Counted from the first letter of the stretch, positions 29,144-39,731 are shown. The stretch is DNA of 64,000 nucleotides from Bacteroides thetaiotaomicron VPI-5482 (GCF_000011065.1 NC_004663.1:1240001-1304000), one strand, 5' to 3'. A program made the numbers and translations. The notes: generated from the sequence alone by a model not told the origin.

Positions 29144-29913
29144 AGTTCTGTATTCAACGCATCCCGGGTAATCTCTATTCCCGTCTCCACAATAGAAGCT
29201 GCATGATGGAACTCCAGCATATCATAAGCATTGCCGGACATCTGAATTAAGATATCCGGCTGACAACGTTCTACCTGATAACGGGTAATTTGCTGCATCA
29301 TCATTCTTGAAGATTCTGTCAACAAGTTATAAGGACTCATTTTCTTTTTCTTACCGCAATCAATCGGAGCATTGACATCGACTGCTATCAGAATATCCCC
29401 TTCCGTACGATGCACCTGATTCAGCGGAAGGGGATTCAGTATTCCTCCGTCAATCAGAACCATACCATCTTTCCGTAAAGGCCGGAAGAGCATCGGTATA
29501 GAAATAGTAGCACGAATAGCATCATACAAATTACCACTATCGAACCTCACTTCCTGATCGCAAACAATATCAGTAGCCATTGCCACGTATGGTATAGGCA
29601 AATCTTCAATATTCATAACGGGAATAATCTGCTTCAGTTCTTTGATAAAACGATCCCCCTTCACCAAGCCGTCCCGACTTAATGTCAGATCCGCCAGTTC
29701 CCACATCTTACGTTTATCCCAGCTATAGAGCCATTCTTTACATTCCTCCAGTTTTCCCGAAGCATACATTGCGCCTACCATCGCTCCCATCGAGCTTCCG
29801 GCAATAGAAGTTATCTCGAAATTATGACGTAACAATTCTTCAATGACTCCAATATGCGCAATACCACGTGCGCCACCCATAGAAAGGACTAATGCTACTT
29901 TTTGCTTATCCAT
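29131..29913 (-). CDS. Patatin-like phospholipase
   Basis: 260 residues from the ATG of MDKQKVALVLSMGG; an upstream extension is unlikely. Glycine-rich oxyanion loop SMGGARGIAHIG, nucleophile elbow GSSMG (Ser41) and the DGG motif with Asp155 make a complete Ser-Asp dyad. There is no signal peptide, so it acts in the cytosol or at the inner leaflet, as in RssA/YchK-type proteins. The substrate is probably acyl lipid, but not provable. It converges on and overlaps the SDR gene by 13 bp, with no terminator visible between them. Confidence 0.88.
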   Translation of the reverse strand: MDKQKVALVLSMGGARGIAHIGVIEELLRHNFEITSIAGSSMGAMVGAMYASGKLEECKEWLYSWDKRKMWELADLTLSRDGLVKGDRFIKELKQIIPVMNIEDLPIPYVAMATDIVCDQEVRFDSGNLYDAIRATISIPMLFRPLRKDGMVLIDGGILNPLPLNQVHRTEGDILIAVDVNAPIDCGKKKKMSPYNLLTESSRMMMQQITRYQVERCQPDILIQMSGNAYDMLEFHHAASIVETGIEITRDALNTELYSV

Positions 29914-30010
29914 ATAATATACGTTTTTATTAGCTGTCCACAATATAACACATTTTCTGCAATAAAAGATGTCCGACCAGCTCTATTATTCTAGAAGTAA
30001 ATGAAGCAAA

Positions 30011-30048
30011 AAGCAGCAATCCTCTCTATGTCAGAGGTATTGCTGCTT
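30011..30048 (-). terminator. Terminator of the large enzyme operon
   Basis: AAGCAGCAAT / ATTGCTGCTT, a perfect 10-bp stem extended by CCTCT/AGAGG, followed on the minus strand by TTTTTGC. It lies 36 bp past the methylesterase stop. Confidence 0.85.
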
Positions 30049-30083
30049 ATAGTACGCATTAATAAAAAAGGATCTTTGATTCT

Positions 30084-32045
30084 CTATTTCCCTTCTTTTG
30101 CTTTTTCCGCCTTTCGCTTTTCTGCATAGTCTTTATACATTTGGCGCCAGTTACGGCCATGTTCATAGAAATACAGTTCGATCTTCGTTTTATAAGCTTT
30201 AAAGATAGCAGATATCTGTTTCATGCTTTTGTAATCAACAGCTTGTTCGCGAGCCAGTTTCAGCTGTTCAAGTATAAAGGCTGTTTCTTCCTCCGTCATA
30301 TCAGGAACAATCTCCTGATACCCTTTCATGGTAAAAGCGACTTTGCCAACTGTATATTTATCTAAAATCTGCTCAACTTGTTCTTCCGTCAGTACTCTGC
30401 GCAGCCCTTTCATCAGTCTTTCATGAACCTCCTTGGGCATAGCTGAGTCTGCTATTATCTCACGTTCGAGCTGAGTTAACGGTTTGCCCGTTGTAGGATT
30501 GATACCCGCAGGTATTGTCGTGTATGGATGATCATTATGCCAGTCTCGAACCTGGCGAAGATGATTATAAATAGTCGTCACCGCAAAACCTGATTTCTTT
30601 TCATCATCCAGATTGAGTGAAGCTACCCATTCCATTGCTTTCTTTTCAAGAGAAGCATCCGATTTCAATTTGGCAAAAGCCTTCTTATCAAAATAAGCAG
30701 CCACCTTGTCGAACGAACGAATTGCATTTTCCGGTAGTAGCTCCCCTTTCTCTCCAAAGCTGTACATGGCAGACTCCGGTTCGATAGTTACTTTACTCTC
30801 ATCCAACATCTTTTTATCTAAATCGAAGACTTCGGCAAAGAAATCATAGACTGCATTTCTTTTATTCGGACCGAAATCATGTTTTTCTTTGGGAAGATGA
30901 ACGTTCGTCACGTTGTCTTTCGCATCATAGAATCCATAGATACGCTGCAAATACGGAAATTCAAGTGCAGGAACACTTGCTGTCCAGTCCCCGCCATCAG
31001 AAACCACTAATTGCGGACGGGGAGCGAATGTTGCAGCCAGTTCAGCATTACAAGTACCTCCTGCCGATAACTGAATAGGCATACCGCTTTCACAAGGACA
31101 ACCGCCATCGAAATGAGAAGCCAGACTAACCACCGGGGCAGAAGCAGTAAAACGGTCATCCAACGTTGTCAGTAGTACAGTATGCGTTCCACCACCGGAA
31201 CCACCGTTGGCACCAATACGCTTGGTATCGATATCTTTACGGGAAGCGAGCATATAATCGAGAATCAACAATCCATTCATTGCCTGAATAGTATGTGCCG
31301 CACTACTGCGATGCGCCGTACTTCCCACCTGGAGAATTGATTCTCCCCAGCCAAACAAATCATAATCGACACAAACAGCTCCCATACGAGCTAATGTACC
31401 CATACGCTGCTGCTGATCTTCCCGATAACGACCGCCACCAAAATGTCCGTTCGGACAAATAATCAGAGCGTGTTTCCCTTTCGATTGAGGCGTATAAACA
31501 GACCCGCAAACATACAGTCCCGGAAGTGTTTCAAGTGCGAAATTCTGCACAGTATAGCCATCAAACTTCCGTATTTTCGATAGAATGGGGGTTGAGTTTA
31601 CACATTGAGCCAATAAAGTATCGATCCCCAAACGTTGACGGACCTCTTTTCTCAGTGAATCGGCACGAAGTTCAAAAGCCTGCTTATCCGCATAAAGCGT
31701 ATTGAGATAAGCCAGCATTTTTTCTCCGTCAGCATCTGTACGACGAGGATATTCATAAGCCTTCAACTTATATAGATTACCGCTCTGTCTGACAAATTTA
31801 TAATCGAATGGTGACAATACATTCGTCAAAGATTCTTCTACAGAATAAGGGCGAATACGGAAATCAGCATAAGGCAAAATCTTCCCTACCGTATCGATAT
31901 CATATTTCAGACGGATTCCGAAACGATTTTGAATATCTGTCAATACTTCATTCAAGGGACGGGCAAATTCCGTCTCGTATGTCTGCGTCTGTGCTTCTGC
32001 CGAAAGAGATGCAGCGAGAAGCAATGAGAAAAGGATTCGTTTCAT
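30084..32045 (-). CDS. Pectin methylesterase-type alpha/beta-hydrolase with STN-like N-terminus and DUF3826-like C-terminus
   Basis: 653 residues with signal peptide (SLSAEAQ). Residues about 22-97 look like an STN domain (RPLNEVLTDIQNRFGIRLKY, YSVEESLTNVL). The alpha/beta-hydrolase (about 150-410) has nucleophile Ser283 in ANGGSGGG, a candidate acid at Asp350/Asp353 and His389 in EKHDFGP. Residues about 465-650 are helical and resemble the free-standing DUF3826 protein at 40905-41573 (LTEEQVEQILD versus LNEEQIEAVKD). By position it matches the recalled B. thetaiotaomicron RG-II methylesterase, which removes backbone methyl esters before lyase and GH28 action. Last gene of its operon, 37 bp after GH28. 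Confidence 0.8.
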   Translation of the reverse strand: MKRILFSLLLAASLSAEAQTQTYETEFARPLNEVLTDIQNRFGIRLKYDIDTVGKILPYADFRIRPYSVEESLTNVLSPFDYKFVRQSGNLYKLKAYEYPRRTDADGEKMLAYLNTLYADKQAFELRADSLRKEVRQRLGIDTLLAQCVNSTPILSKIRKFDGYTVQNFALETLPGLYVCGSVYTPQSKGKHALIICPNGHFGGGRYREDQQQRMGTLARMGAVCVDYDLFGWGESILQVGSTAHRSSAAHTIQAMNGLLILDYMLASRKDIDTKRIGANGGSGGGTHTVLLTTLDDRFTASAPVVSLASHFDGGCPCESGMPIQLSAGGTCNAELAATFAPRPQLVVSDGGDWTASVPALEFPYLQRIYGFYDAKDNVTNVHLPKEKHDFGPNKRNAVYDFFAEVFDLDKKMLDESKVTIEPESAMYSFGEKGELLPENAIRSFDKVAAYFDKKAFAKLKSDASLEKKAMEWVASLNLDDEKKSGFAVTTIYNHLRQVRDWHNDHPYTTIPAGINPTTGKPLTQLEREIIADSAMPKEVHERLMKGLRRVLTEEQVEQILDKYTVGKVAFTMKGYQEIVPDMTEEETAFILEQLKLAREQAVDYKSMKQISAIFKAYKTKIELYFYEHGRNWRQMYKDYAEKRKAEKAKEGK

Positions 32046-32082
32046 TTTCTTATATTTATAAAGATGTAACCTCCCAAGAGGT

Positions 32083-33420
32083 TTATTTCAGTTTCATTTC
32101 TTCACCGTTAATAATTACGTCATCCATAGTGATACGTTCACAATCTTCAAAGATACACTTCTGTCTGGCTCCCTGAATATGGATGTCACGCAATACAATG
32201 TCAGAAATCGGAGCTTCTTCCAGTCCTACTATTTTAATCGGAGTCTTTACATCCGTCACAGTCATACCGCTGATATGAACATTACGAAATATCGGAGTAC
32301 GCTCACTCTTTGCTTCTGCAGGCATTTGGCTGTATTTCAGATTCAAGACGACAGCCTCCTGCTTGATGTTACTCATTACGATATTACTGACACGGATATC
32401 CTCTACGACTCCTCCCCTTCCACGGGTTGACTTGATGCGGATACCACGATCGGTTCCGTCAAATACACAGTTAGAGATCGTGACCTTACGCACACTACCA
32501 CTCATTTCACTGCCGATCACTACACCACCATGACCGGAAAGCATCGTACAATTGGTAATAGTAATATTCTCACACGGTACTCCCAAGCGGCGGGCTTGTG
32601 CGTCTCTTCCGGATTTAATCGTAATGCAGTCATCGCCTACAGAAATATGGCAATCACTGATATGTACATTCCGGCAGGATTCAGGATTGATTCCATCCGT
32701 GTTGGGAGAAGGGACATTATTTATTGTGATCCCTTTGATGGTCACATTATCACAAAACTCCGGATTAACAGTCCAGAAAGGAGAATTGACAATTTTCACT
32801 CCTTCAATCTTCACCTTCTTGCAACGAACAGGCTGAATGAACGGAGGGCGGAAAAAACGACGCTGCAAAGTGCTGACATAATCTTTATTCGTCTCTGCAT
32901 AGATGGCAGTCGTATCATTCTGAGCATCCCACATCGGCTGATATTTATTAATATCACGCATACCATTATCTTTTAGGTCAATCATTACACGAAAGAACTC
33001 CATCCACCACTTCTTACCTTGACCATCCAGTGTACCTTCTCCCTTAATAGTAATATTTTCCGCATCAACCGCATAGATTAACGGCTGGAAACTTTTCATC
33101 ATGACTCCTTCGTGACGTACTTCTACAAAAGGAAGATAATCATCAAAGTTGTCTGAAAAAAGCAGGGTAGCTCCGGCTTCCAGTTCCAGTGTAATGTTAC
33201 TTTTCAGATGGATACTTCCCGTCAGATACGTTCCGGCAGGAAAAAAGAGCGTACCTCCGCCTCCACGATTCAAACGGTCAATCGTTGAATTTATCAGCTT
33301 TGTATTGAGAGCTTTCCCATTTGCTTTTGCACCCGCTTTCAACATATCAACGCGTTCGGCACGAAGGATCGCTGTTGCGCAAAGGCAAAGAAAAGCCAAA
33401 AGAGTGATTCGTAAATTCAT
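32083..33420 (-). CDS. GH28 polygalacturonase
   Basis: 445 residues with signal peptide (ATAILRA). Right-handed beta-helix with all four GH28 signatures: NTDG with Asp242, DD at 263-264, GHG with His297 and RIK at 328-330. These give the acid/base Asp cluster and substrate-binding Arg/Lys. It hydrolyses alpha-1,4-galacturonan, here most likely the RG-II backbone oligosaccharides after side-chain and methyl removal. Periplasmic. It sits 36 bp after the GH78 gene and 37 bp before the methylesterase, clearly co-transcribed. Confidence 0.92.
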   Translation of the reverse strand: MNLRITLLAFLCLCATAILRAERVDMLKAGAKANGKALNTKLINSTIDRLNRGGGGTLFFPAGTYLTGSIHLKSNITLELEAGATLLFSDNFDDYLPFVEVRHEGVMMKSFQPLIYAVDAENITIKGEGTLDGQGKKWWMEFFRVMIDLKDNGMRDINKYQPMWDAQNDTTAIYAETNKDYVSTLQRRFFRPPFIQPVRCKKVKIEGVKIVNSPFWTVNPEFCDNVTIKGITINNVPSPNTDGINPESCRNVHISDCHISVGDDCITIKSGRDAQARRLGVPCENITITNCTMLSGHGGVVIGSEMSGSVRKVTISNCVFDGTDRGIRIKSTRGRGGVVEDIRVSNIVMSNIKQEAVVLNLKYSQMPAEAKSERTPIFRNVHISGMTVTDVKTPIKIVGLEEAPISDIVLRDIHIQGARQKCIFEDCERITMDDVIINGEEMKLK

Positions 33421-33456
33421 ATTCTATATTATTAAATAGTTCTTCTTTTTTATATC

Positions 33457-36318
33457 TTATTCGGCAGCAACAAACTTATATGTCCCGCTTTGTACTTCTT
33501 TCGGTTCTTTTTCACCCGGAAGATAAACGATAGCAGTGGTATTCACCGGTACAGATACATTCAGAGTAAAAGTACCGCTCTGACGAGTCCAGTCTACCAG
33601 AATCGTACCGTAAAGAGTCTCATAAGTTGATTTAACGTATTTCAAGTCTCCTACCGGCTTCGGAGCAATGACAAATTTCTGATAACCTTGCATTGGCTCA
33701 TCCTTTTCATTTACAGAAGCTGATAATGTTGTAGACGGACGAATACCAATCAATGAATTAAAGAACCATTCATCAATCTGTCCCATCATGAAATGATTCC
33801 ATGAAGAACCCTGACGCGGGTCCCACTGCTCCGTCAATGTAGTTGCACCAAACTTCAACTGGAAGCCATATCCGGGAGCTTCTTCATGATTGAACATCTT
33901 ATAAATAAGCTCATGCTGTCCATTACGTGCCAATGTCTGAATCAGATAGCGGTTTCCCACATCTCCCGTGGTCAAACGATTGCCGTGCGATTCCACATCT
34001 TTAATCAGATTCGTCAACACTTTGGCAGCCAGACTTGCATCCGGCGTGTAATCTCCTTTATCTCCTGTACTTTGAATCATCTGAAGGAAGATGGGAAGTG
34101 CATTACTAGCTTGACTCCCTGTACCATATTGTGCTGTATTACTATCCAGGAACCGTTTGTTAAACGCTACCATTATATCGTATGCCAATGAACTGTAATA
34201 ACGAACGTCAAATTCATTGCCTACCATTCGGGCAGCCTTTATCAGATACATGACAGTCATATAATAATGTGCCGTAGCCACCAACGGAACAGGTGTATTA
34301 CGGGAGAATCCGGCGCGGAAATCTCCATAATCATACCAGTCACCCAATCCGAAAGAAAGAATACCGTTATCTGCCCGAGTCTTAAGATAGTCAGTGTAAC
34401 GACGCATATGCTGATAATACTTCTTAATCAAAGAATCATCCCCGTAAGTTTCATAGTACATAAACGGGAAAATAACCAGTGAACCTCCCCACTCCGGGGA
34501 TTCGGCAAAAGCATCCATTCCGGGACCTTCAAAGACTACATACTCCGGAGCCGTTGTGGGCATTGCCCCATTCGGATGCTGGGCGTCTGCCATATTCTGC
34601 ATAATCTGTGGAGCATAGGCTGTCAGATCATAATTATAGAGCAGTCCCGGTCCATTAAGGTGCACCTGTTCCAGCCATCCGAGTTTCTCCCGATGCGGAC
34701 AATCAGTAAATACGGATTGCATATTACTGCGAACCGCCTTCTCAATCAATCGATGAGCTGCATTGAATATTCGGTTGGAAGATTCGAATGTAGAGACTTT
34801 CTTTGCCGAATTATAGATAAAACAGGATTGAATGTTTTTAAGGACAGGCAGTTTCTGAGGATTTTTCTGCCCTTTCAATACAGCACCTTCTACCTGAATG
34901 TACCGAAAACCATAATATGAAAAACGAGGATGCCAGATTTCGTCACCTTCACCTTTCAGTGTATATTCATAATAATGCTGACGCCCTGTCTGACGCTGAT
35001 TACAAGCTCCTTCATCCATCAATGCTTCCGCTACTATCAAGGTGACTTTCTGTCCTCGTTTACCACGTACGGTTATCTCCGGAAAACCGGCCAGATTCTG
35101 TCCCATATCCAACACAACTGCAGAAGGGTCTACTGTTCGTTTGGTAGATTTGGAAGCAGCCATCACCTGTTCTGAATTCAACTTGGTTACTTTCTGAATA
35201 TCATACCGTTCCATAATCTTCACCGGAGGTGCCATCTGCGAACGGAGCACTCCTTTCGGCGCTTCCTGAACCACTACCGGACGCCAATGACTATCATTGA
35301 AACCAACTTGATTCCATCCTTTCTGTTCGCGACGGGCATCATAATCTTCCCCTCCATAAATACAATTAAAGGTTATCGGACTCAGATCATATTTCCACTC
35401 ATGATCCGAACGGATCGTCTCGCGTGTTCCATCCTCATAATTGATTACTAATTCAAATAAAAGTGTGGGAGGACCAAAACTAATCTGCAATTTGCGATAG
35501 CGCCCTCCCTGTACATTGTAGAATCCATTCCCCAATAAGATTCCTACAACATTCTCACCATCCTGTAACTGCTCCGTTACATCGTATGTATTATAATAAA
35601 CACTCTTATCATAATCGCTCCAAAGCGGAGCAAATTCACTATCTCCTATTTTTTTGCCATTCAGAGAAAACTCATAGAATCCCAGGCCACAAACATACGC
35701 AGTAGCTTCCACGATTTTCTTTCCGGATTTCCGATTCGCATTCTTCCCTTTTGCCTCTCCTGTCTGAAACGTTCTTCGCAAGCAAATACTTTTCTTTGCC
35801 AAAGTATCTACCGCTTCCCAAGCAGCTTTCACCTCCGGTTTCTTCAATTCGCCACCATGAAACTTTCGCCCTTCGGGAAGGTGAGAATCCTTACGAGTGA
35901 TGGCGCCGATCCATTTCCCTGAAGAAAGGTCATCGGATGCCAAACGGAATTTTGCTTCCTGACTCCATTCGGAAGGAGTATCCGTCTCATCCCAGACACG
36001 CACACGCCAACTATAATTAAATGGATTATTCAGACATATATCCGCTCCTTCAGTCGGAACCAGCTGACTCTGTGAAGAAGTAACCTTTCCACTATTCCAG
36101 ACGGAACGTCCGGTAAAAGCCTCCCTAATCTCTATTTCATAAGCAGTCTGTCTCGTGCCATTCTCCGGTGATTCCATTGCCCATCCCAAACGGGGACAGC
36201 TTTCAACGACCACCAGCCCTTCCTGCATTTCGCAGGTAAGGCGGCTGATCGTTATATTCTTTGCCTGTACGAAGCATGGCAGACAAAGTAGAAGAAGAAG
36301 ATATTTCTTAAAAGTCAT
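33457..36318 (-). CDS. GH78 alpha-L-rhamnosidase
   Basis: 953 residues with signal peptide (LPCFVQA). The full GH78 architecture is present: N-terminal Fn3-like domain (ISRLTCEMQEGLVVVE), carbohydrate-binding beta-sandwich (AYVCGLGFYEFSLNG), barrel with TDCPHREKLGWLEQ (about residue 540) and TLTEQWDP (about residue 829), and C-terminal sandwich ending VYLPG. It differs clearly from the other two GH78 proteins in the window, so it presumably targets another rhamnose linkage of RG-II; which one is not inferable. 32 bp after the GH143-GH142 gene and 36 bp before GH28. Confidence 0.87.
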   Translation of the reverse strand: MTFKKYLLLLLCLPCFVQAKNITISRLTCEMQEGLVVVESCPRLGWAMESPENGTRQTAYEIEIREAFTGRSVWNSGKVTSSQSQLVPTEGADICLNNPFNYSWRVRVWDETDTPSEWSQEAKFRLASDDLSSGKWIGAITRKDSHLPEGRKFHGGELKKPEVKAAWEAVDTLAKKSICLRRTFQTGEAKGKNANRKSGKKIVEATAYVCGLGFYEFSLNGKKIGDSEFAPLWSDYDKSVYYNTYDVTEQLQDGENVVGILLGNGFYNVQGGRYRKLQISFGPPTLLFELVINYEDGTRETIRSDHEWKYDLSPITFNCIYGGEDYDARREQKGWNQVGFNDSHWRPVVVQEAPKGVLRSQMAPPVKIMERYDIQKVTKLNSEQVMAASKSTKRTVDPSAVVLDMGQNLAGFPEITVRGKRGQKVTLIVAEALMDEGACNQRQTGRQHYYEYTLKGEGDEIWHPRFSYYGFRYIQVEGAVLKGQKNPQKLPVLKNIQSCFIYNSAKKVSTFESSNRIFNAAHRLIEKAVRSNMQSVFTDCPHREKLGWLEQVHLNGPGLLYNYDLTAYAPQIMQNMADAQHPNGAMPTTAPEYVVFEGPGMDAFAESPEWGGSLVIFPFMYYETYGDDSLIKKYYQHMRRYTDYLKTRADNGILSFGLGDWYDYGDFRAGFSRNTPVPLVATAHYYMTVMYLIKAARMVGNEFDVRYYSSLAYDIMVAFNKRFLDSNTAQYGTGSQASNALPIFLQMIQSTGDKGDYTPDASLAAKVLTNLIKDVESHGNRLTTGDVGNRYLIQTLARNGQHELIYKMFNHEEAPGYGFQLKFGATTLTEQWDPRQGSSWNHFMMGQIDEWFFNSLIGIRPSTTLSASVNEKDEPMQGYQKFVIAPKPVGDLKYVKSTYETLYGTILVDWTRQSGTFTLNVSVPVNTTAIVYLPGEKEPKEVQSGTYKFVAAE

Positions 36319-36350
36319 TATTGCTCTGTCTCTTATCTGTTATAAATATA

Positions 36351-39300
36351 TCACTTTAATGCATTCTCGCAAACAAGTCTTGTCAACGTATCTGCATGTC
36401 CTGCTTCTTTTCCATTCACAAAGATACGCAATCCCTTTCCACAATGATAACGATCGCCATTCTTATCCCAAAGAATCGTCAGATTATGACCATGATATAA
36501 AACATTATCCAGACAGAACCAATCCCATTTATCTGCCGGAATCAGCGGATTAATCTCTATCGTATCATCCAGACGCGGACGAAGTCCAATCAATCCGGTA
36601 ATCATCAAATCATTGAAAGTAGAATGATTGTAATAGCGACTACGCTCCTGATCGCCTTTCAGCCAATATCCGGTTACTTCGTCCAGATACTCGCCAATAT
36701 ATGGACGTCCACGATGATACTGCGACTCTACATACAATTCCATCTGACGGAAATATACGCTGTCAGACAAAACGGTCTGAGGATAATTATTCATGAAATT
36801 AGCCATTGCAGTTAACGTCTGTGCAGAAGCAAACGGCCAGATAGCCCCGTCCCATTCACATTTACCGACTCCGCGTGTGCGGAATTCCGGATGACGGCGT
36901 TCTGCCGTAGTCAATCCATAAGGAGCAGAAAATCCTTTCTCATCCATAATTTCTTTCCAGGCAACTTCATATTTCTTTGTTGTATCCGGTAAATTGAAAT
37001 ACCACGGAATATATCCGATTGCCTCGCGCACATTGGCGGAAGAGTCAGTACGCATCGTTTCAAAGAACTGATGGCGTGTATTCCATAAATCGTTTTCTAC
37101 GAGACTCTTTAATGTATCCGCTCTCATACCATACCTCATAGCCATTCCTTCATCACCGGAAAGGATTCCCATTATCGAAAGGGCTTTTGCATTACCATAC
37201 ATATAGCTGTTAATCGTCGGACGGGCATATTTCTTATTTCGGCCGCCACTGATGGATTCCTCCATGCCATCCTGTACATCACCCTGCCAATACAGTCCGT
37301 TCTTCAAACGGTTGGTACGTTCCCAACGCTGATATTCCGTTTCCAGATCCTTCGTCATATCCAGCATGAAATCTTTATCGCCATCCACCATATAGCGTGC
37401 CAGTACAGCATCTGCATTCCATGAACTGAACTTATCCATCTTCTTCATCGGTCCTCCATCATTGCCACGATACCATGTATGGATAATCTGATCCAGATAT
37501 TTCGGATCACGCAGCCAACGACTTTCATAAATATGATGTCCGATAGCACAGGCAATCAGGTTATACTTATCCGAATAAGAACGCTGAACCAGAAACTCGG
37601 TCATACCATATCCGACGGGAGTCTCCTTGATATGCTTACGCAATGACCACCAACGATAATAATACATTTCTTCAAAATTACGCTGCGGGCATTCAAACAA
37701 AGGGATATTTTCTTCCATCCATTCCGAAGCCTTGGCATTGGGAATAGCCTGAACAATATTTTCATCTTCCATGCCATTGAAAGATTCTGCATAATGACTA
37801 AAGTCTGCATATTTCAAAAAAGCGGAAGAAGCGTCCTTATCGGTGGACGAAGTCTTCACATTGGCTATACGATATTCTGCCAATGGTTCCTGTCCGCCTG
37901 CATCGGGCAAATCATAGGTTTGGTCAGCAGGAGTATCCACAGTCGGGAATGTACGCATTTCTCCGGTACGGAAAACAATCCGTTCAATCGTTGCTACCGG
38001 AGCATAGAACATACGCAGCCCTACCCTCTTACCATCCACATACACTTGAATATTACGATCGGCAGTCGAAAGAACAGCTTCTACATGATAAGTCTTTCCT
38101 GCTTCATAGTTCATCATATTTGCAAAACGTGAACCACCTTTCATACGGAAAATACCGTCCGGAGTGAGTTCCAATCGTGAACAGGCAATGCTGTTCTCAT
38201 CCAGGAAATCAATCTGAAGTATACCTTTATCATTCTGTCCTGCCGACAAATCAAATGAGACTTTCAATTCTTTCGAAGCCGGAATCTTACGTTCTACCTT
38301 CGCATAGTCGAAGGGATCTTTATCTTGTAGCTTCAACCATTCTCCTTCTAAAGAAACGGGTGCCCAAACCGGAGAATAAATATTCCAATTGGTCAACTCA
38401 GCTATTGATCCCGACTTTGAAAAATCATCATCCGCGTGTGCAGAAGCATTAATCTGTACCGGAACAGGAATGCGGGAAATCCACATATCTTCTTTATTCA
38501 CGCTATATGAAACCCATAAATCACCATCTGCAGGCACTCCGTTTCCTTCCTGAATGCCACGGGGATATTGAGGACCATATGATTTGTAATTTCCTCCATA
38601 GCGCATCGGAGTAATTTCACCATGTACCAAGTTTAATGTAGTATACTCCAATCCGTCCTTACTCAACGAAATAGCCAACGGCCAGCGGAATTCCGACGGA
38701 TTATAAACCGTAGCATAGGTTCCATCGCTCAGACGTTGTCCCCAGATTTTTGCATTACTGTTGACAAATCCTTTTGCACGAAGCACAGGTTCTGCCCAGG
38801 TATGTCCCCCATCTTCACTGATCGAAGTCAAAGCGTGTTTCCAAAGACTCGCAATGCGTCCATCGGGCAATGTATAGCAGTTGAACGCTTTATATCCTTT
38901 TTTCAGTGGAATGATCGGATCTTCACGGTCAGCTTCTTCTACCCATTGCATCATATAAAGCGGATTATCCAGTATTTCCTGGCAAGCCTTTACGAATTCC
39001 CGGTCTTTGCTCTTTTTAAAATAGGGATAATCGGTATTCTTTTCGTTAAATCCATGATTGTAATAAATGAAATAAATCGGTCCGAACGAACCGTCCTTCT
39101 TTATCTCACGTACTACCCGACCGATACCGTTTCCGTCGTTCGGATCATCTTTCTTATCCAAAGCTACTCCGTAATTTCCCATCGTAATCAATCTGCCCGA
39201 CTTAGATACATAAAAGCCTACACGCTGGTGCATGATAGCAATCAAGTCTTTTGCCTGCATACCCGGACGGGATTCTTTGGTATATCCGTCCGGCACTTTG

Positions 39301-39680
39301 TAAGGAGGAAACACTATTTCCGGATTTGTCCATTGATAACCGTCTTTCGAGGTCATGAGGAACGTTTGGGAAGGTGGTACATGTTCATCTGACGGATCTG
39401 CCAGATACTGATAATAAAACTGACCGTTCCAGTAAGCCAGCATAGGCTGATGGTTGTAAGTCCATCCATTGCCGTTCGACGCTTCCGGATGCTCGCGGTT
39501 GGCACGCACCAGTTGAATATTATGCACTCCCACTACCGGAGACAATTGTCCGTCGTGATAGGTGGGATTCGATAATTCTTTTCCTGTGTAATGGATTCTG
39601 TCCTGCGGAGTCTGCGCCTGAATGGTAGTCGCCATCCATCCGGCAGCCAATACAAGAAGAATCTTCGTTGAGTTGTTCAT
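36351..39680 (-). CDS. Bifunctional GH143 (Dha hydrolase) - GH142 (beta-L-arabinofuranosidase) enzyme
   Basis: 1109 residues with signal peptide (TTIQAQ). Residues about 25-425 form a beta-propeller with an Asp-box-like SEDGGHTW, the GH143 part. Residues about 430-600 are a LamG-like beta-sandwich (DDFSKSGSIAELTNW, VYVDGKRVGLRMFY). Residues about 620-1095 are an (alpha/alpha)6 barrel (YYRWWSLRKHIKETPVGYG, GVGKCEWDGAIWPFASAQT, NPLIPADKWDWF), the GH142 part. The family pair is known from the RG-II locus, where one polypeptide removes arabinofuranose and then Dha of chain D. The order of families and the functions follow that description; boundaries are my estimates. Confidence 0.8.
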   Translation of the reverse strand: MNNSTKILLVLAAGWMATTIQAQTPQDRIHYTGKELSNPTYHDGQLSPVVGVHNIQLVRANREHPEASNGNGWTYNHQPMLAYWNGQFYYQYLADPSDEHVPPSQTFLMTSKDGYQWTNPEIVFPPYKVPDGYTKESRPGMQAKDLIAIMHQRVGFYVSKSGRLITMGNYGVALDKKDDPNDGNGIGRVVREIKKDGSFGPIYFIYYNHGFNEKNTDYPYFKKSKDREFVKACQEILDNPLYMMQWVEEADREDPIIPLKKGYKAFNCYTLPDGRIASLWKHALTSISEDGGHTWAEPVLRAKGFVNSNAKIWGQRLSDGTYATVYNPSEFRWPLAISLSKDGLEYTTLNLVHGEITPMRYGGNYKSYGPQYPRGIQEGNGVPADGDLWVSYSVNKEDMWISRIPVPVQINASAHADDDFSKSGSIAELTNWNIYSPVWAPVSLEGEWLKLQDKDPFDYAKVERKIPASKELKVSFDLSAGQNDKGILQIDFLDENSIACSRLELTPDGIFRMKGGSRFANMMNYEAGKTYHVEAVLSTADRNIQVYVDGKRVGLRMFYAPVATIERIVFRTGEMRTFPTVDTPADQTYDLPDAGGQEPLAEYRIANVKTSSTDKDASSAFLKYADFSHYAESFNGMEDENIVQAIPNAKASEWMEENIPLFECPQRNFEEMYYYRWWSLRKHIKETPVGYGMTEFLVQRSYSDKYNLIACAIGHHIYESRWLRDPKYLDQIIHTWYRGNDGGPMKKMDKFSSWNADAVLARYMVDGDKDFMLDMTKDLETEYQRWERTNRLKNGLYWQGDVQDGMEESISGGRNKKYARPTINSYMYGNAKALSIMGILSGDEGMAMRYGMRADTLKSLVENDLWNTRHQFFETMRTDSSANVREAIGYIPWYFNLPDTTKKYEVAWKEIMDEKGFSAPYGLTTAERRHPEFRTRGVGKCEWDGAIWPFASAQTLTAMANFMNNYPQTVLSDSVYFRQMELYVESQYHRGRPYIGEYLDEVTGYWLKGDQERSRYYNHSTFNDLMITGLIGLRPRLDDTIEINPLIPADKWDWFCLDNVLYHGHNLTILWDKNGDRYHCGKGLRIFVNGKEAGHADTLTRLVCENALK

Positions 39681-39731
39681 GATTTATTTCAGGTTTTAGT
39701 TTATTCCGGATTCAACTTATCTAGTTTAAGT

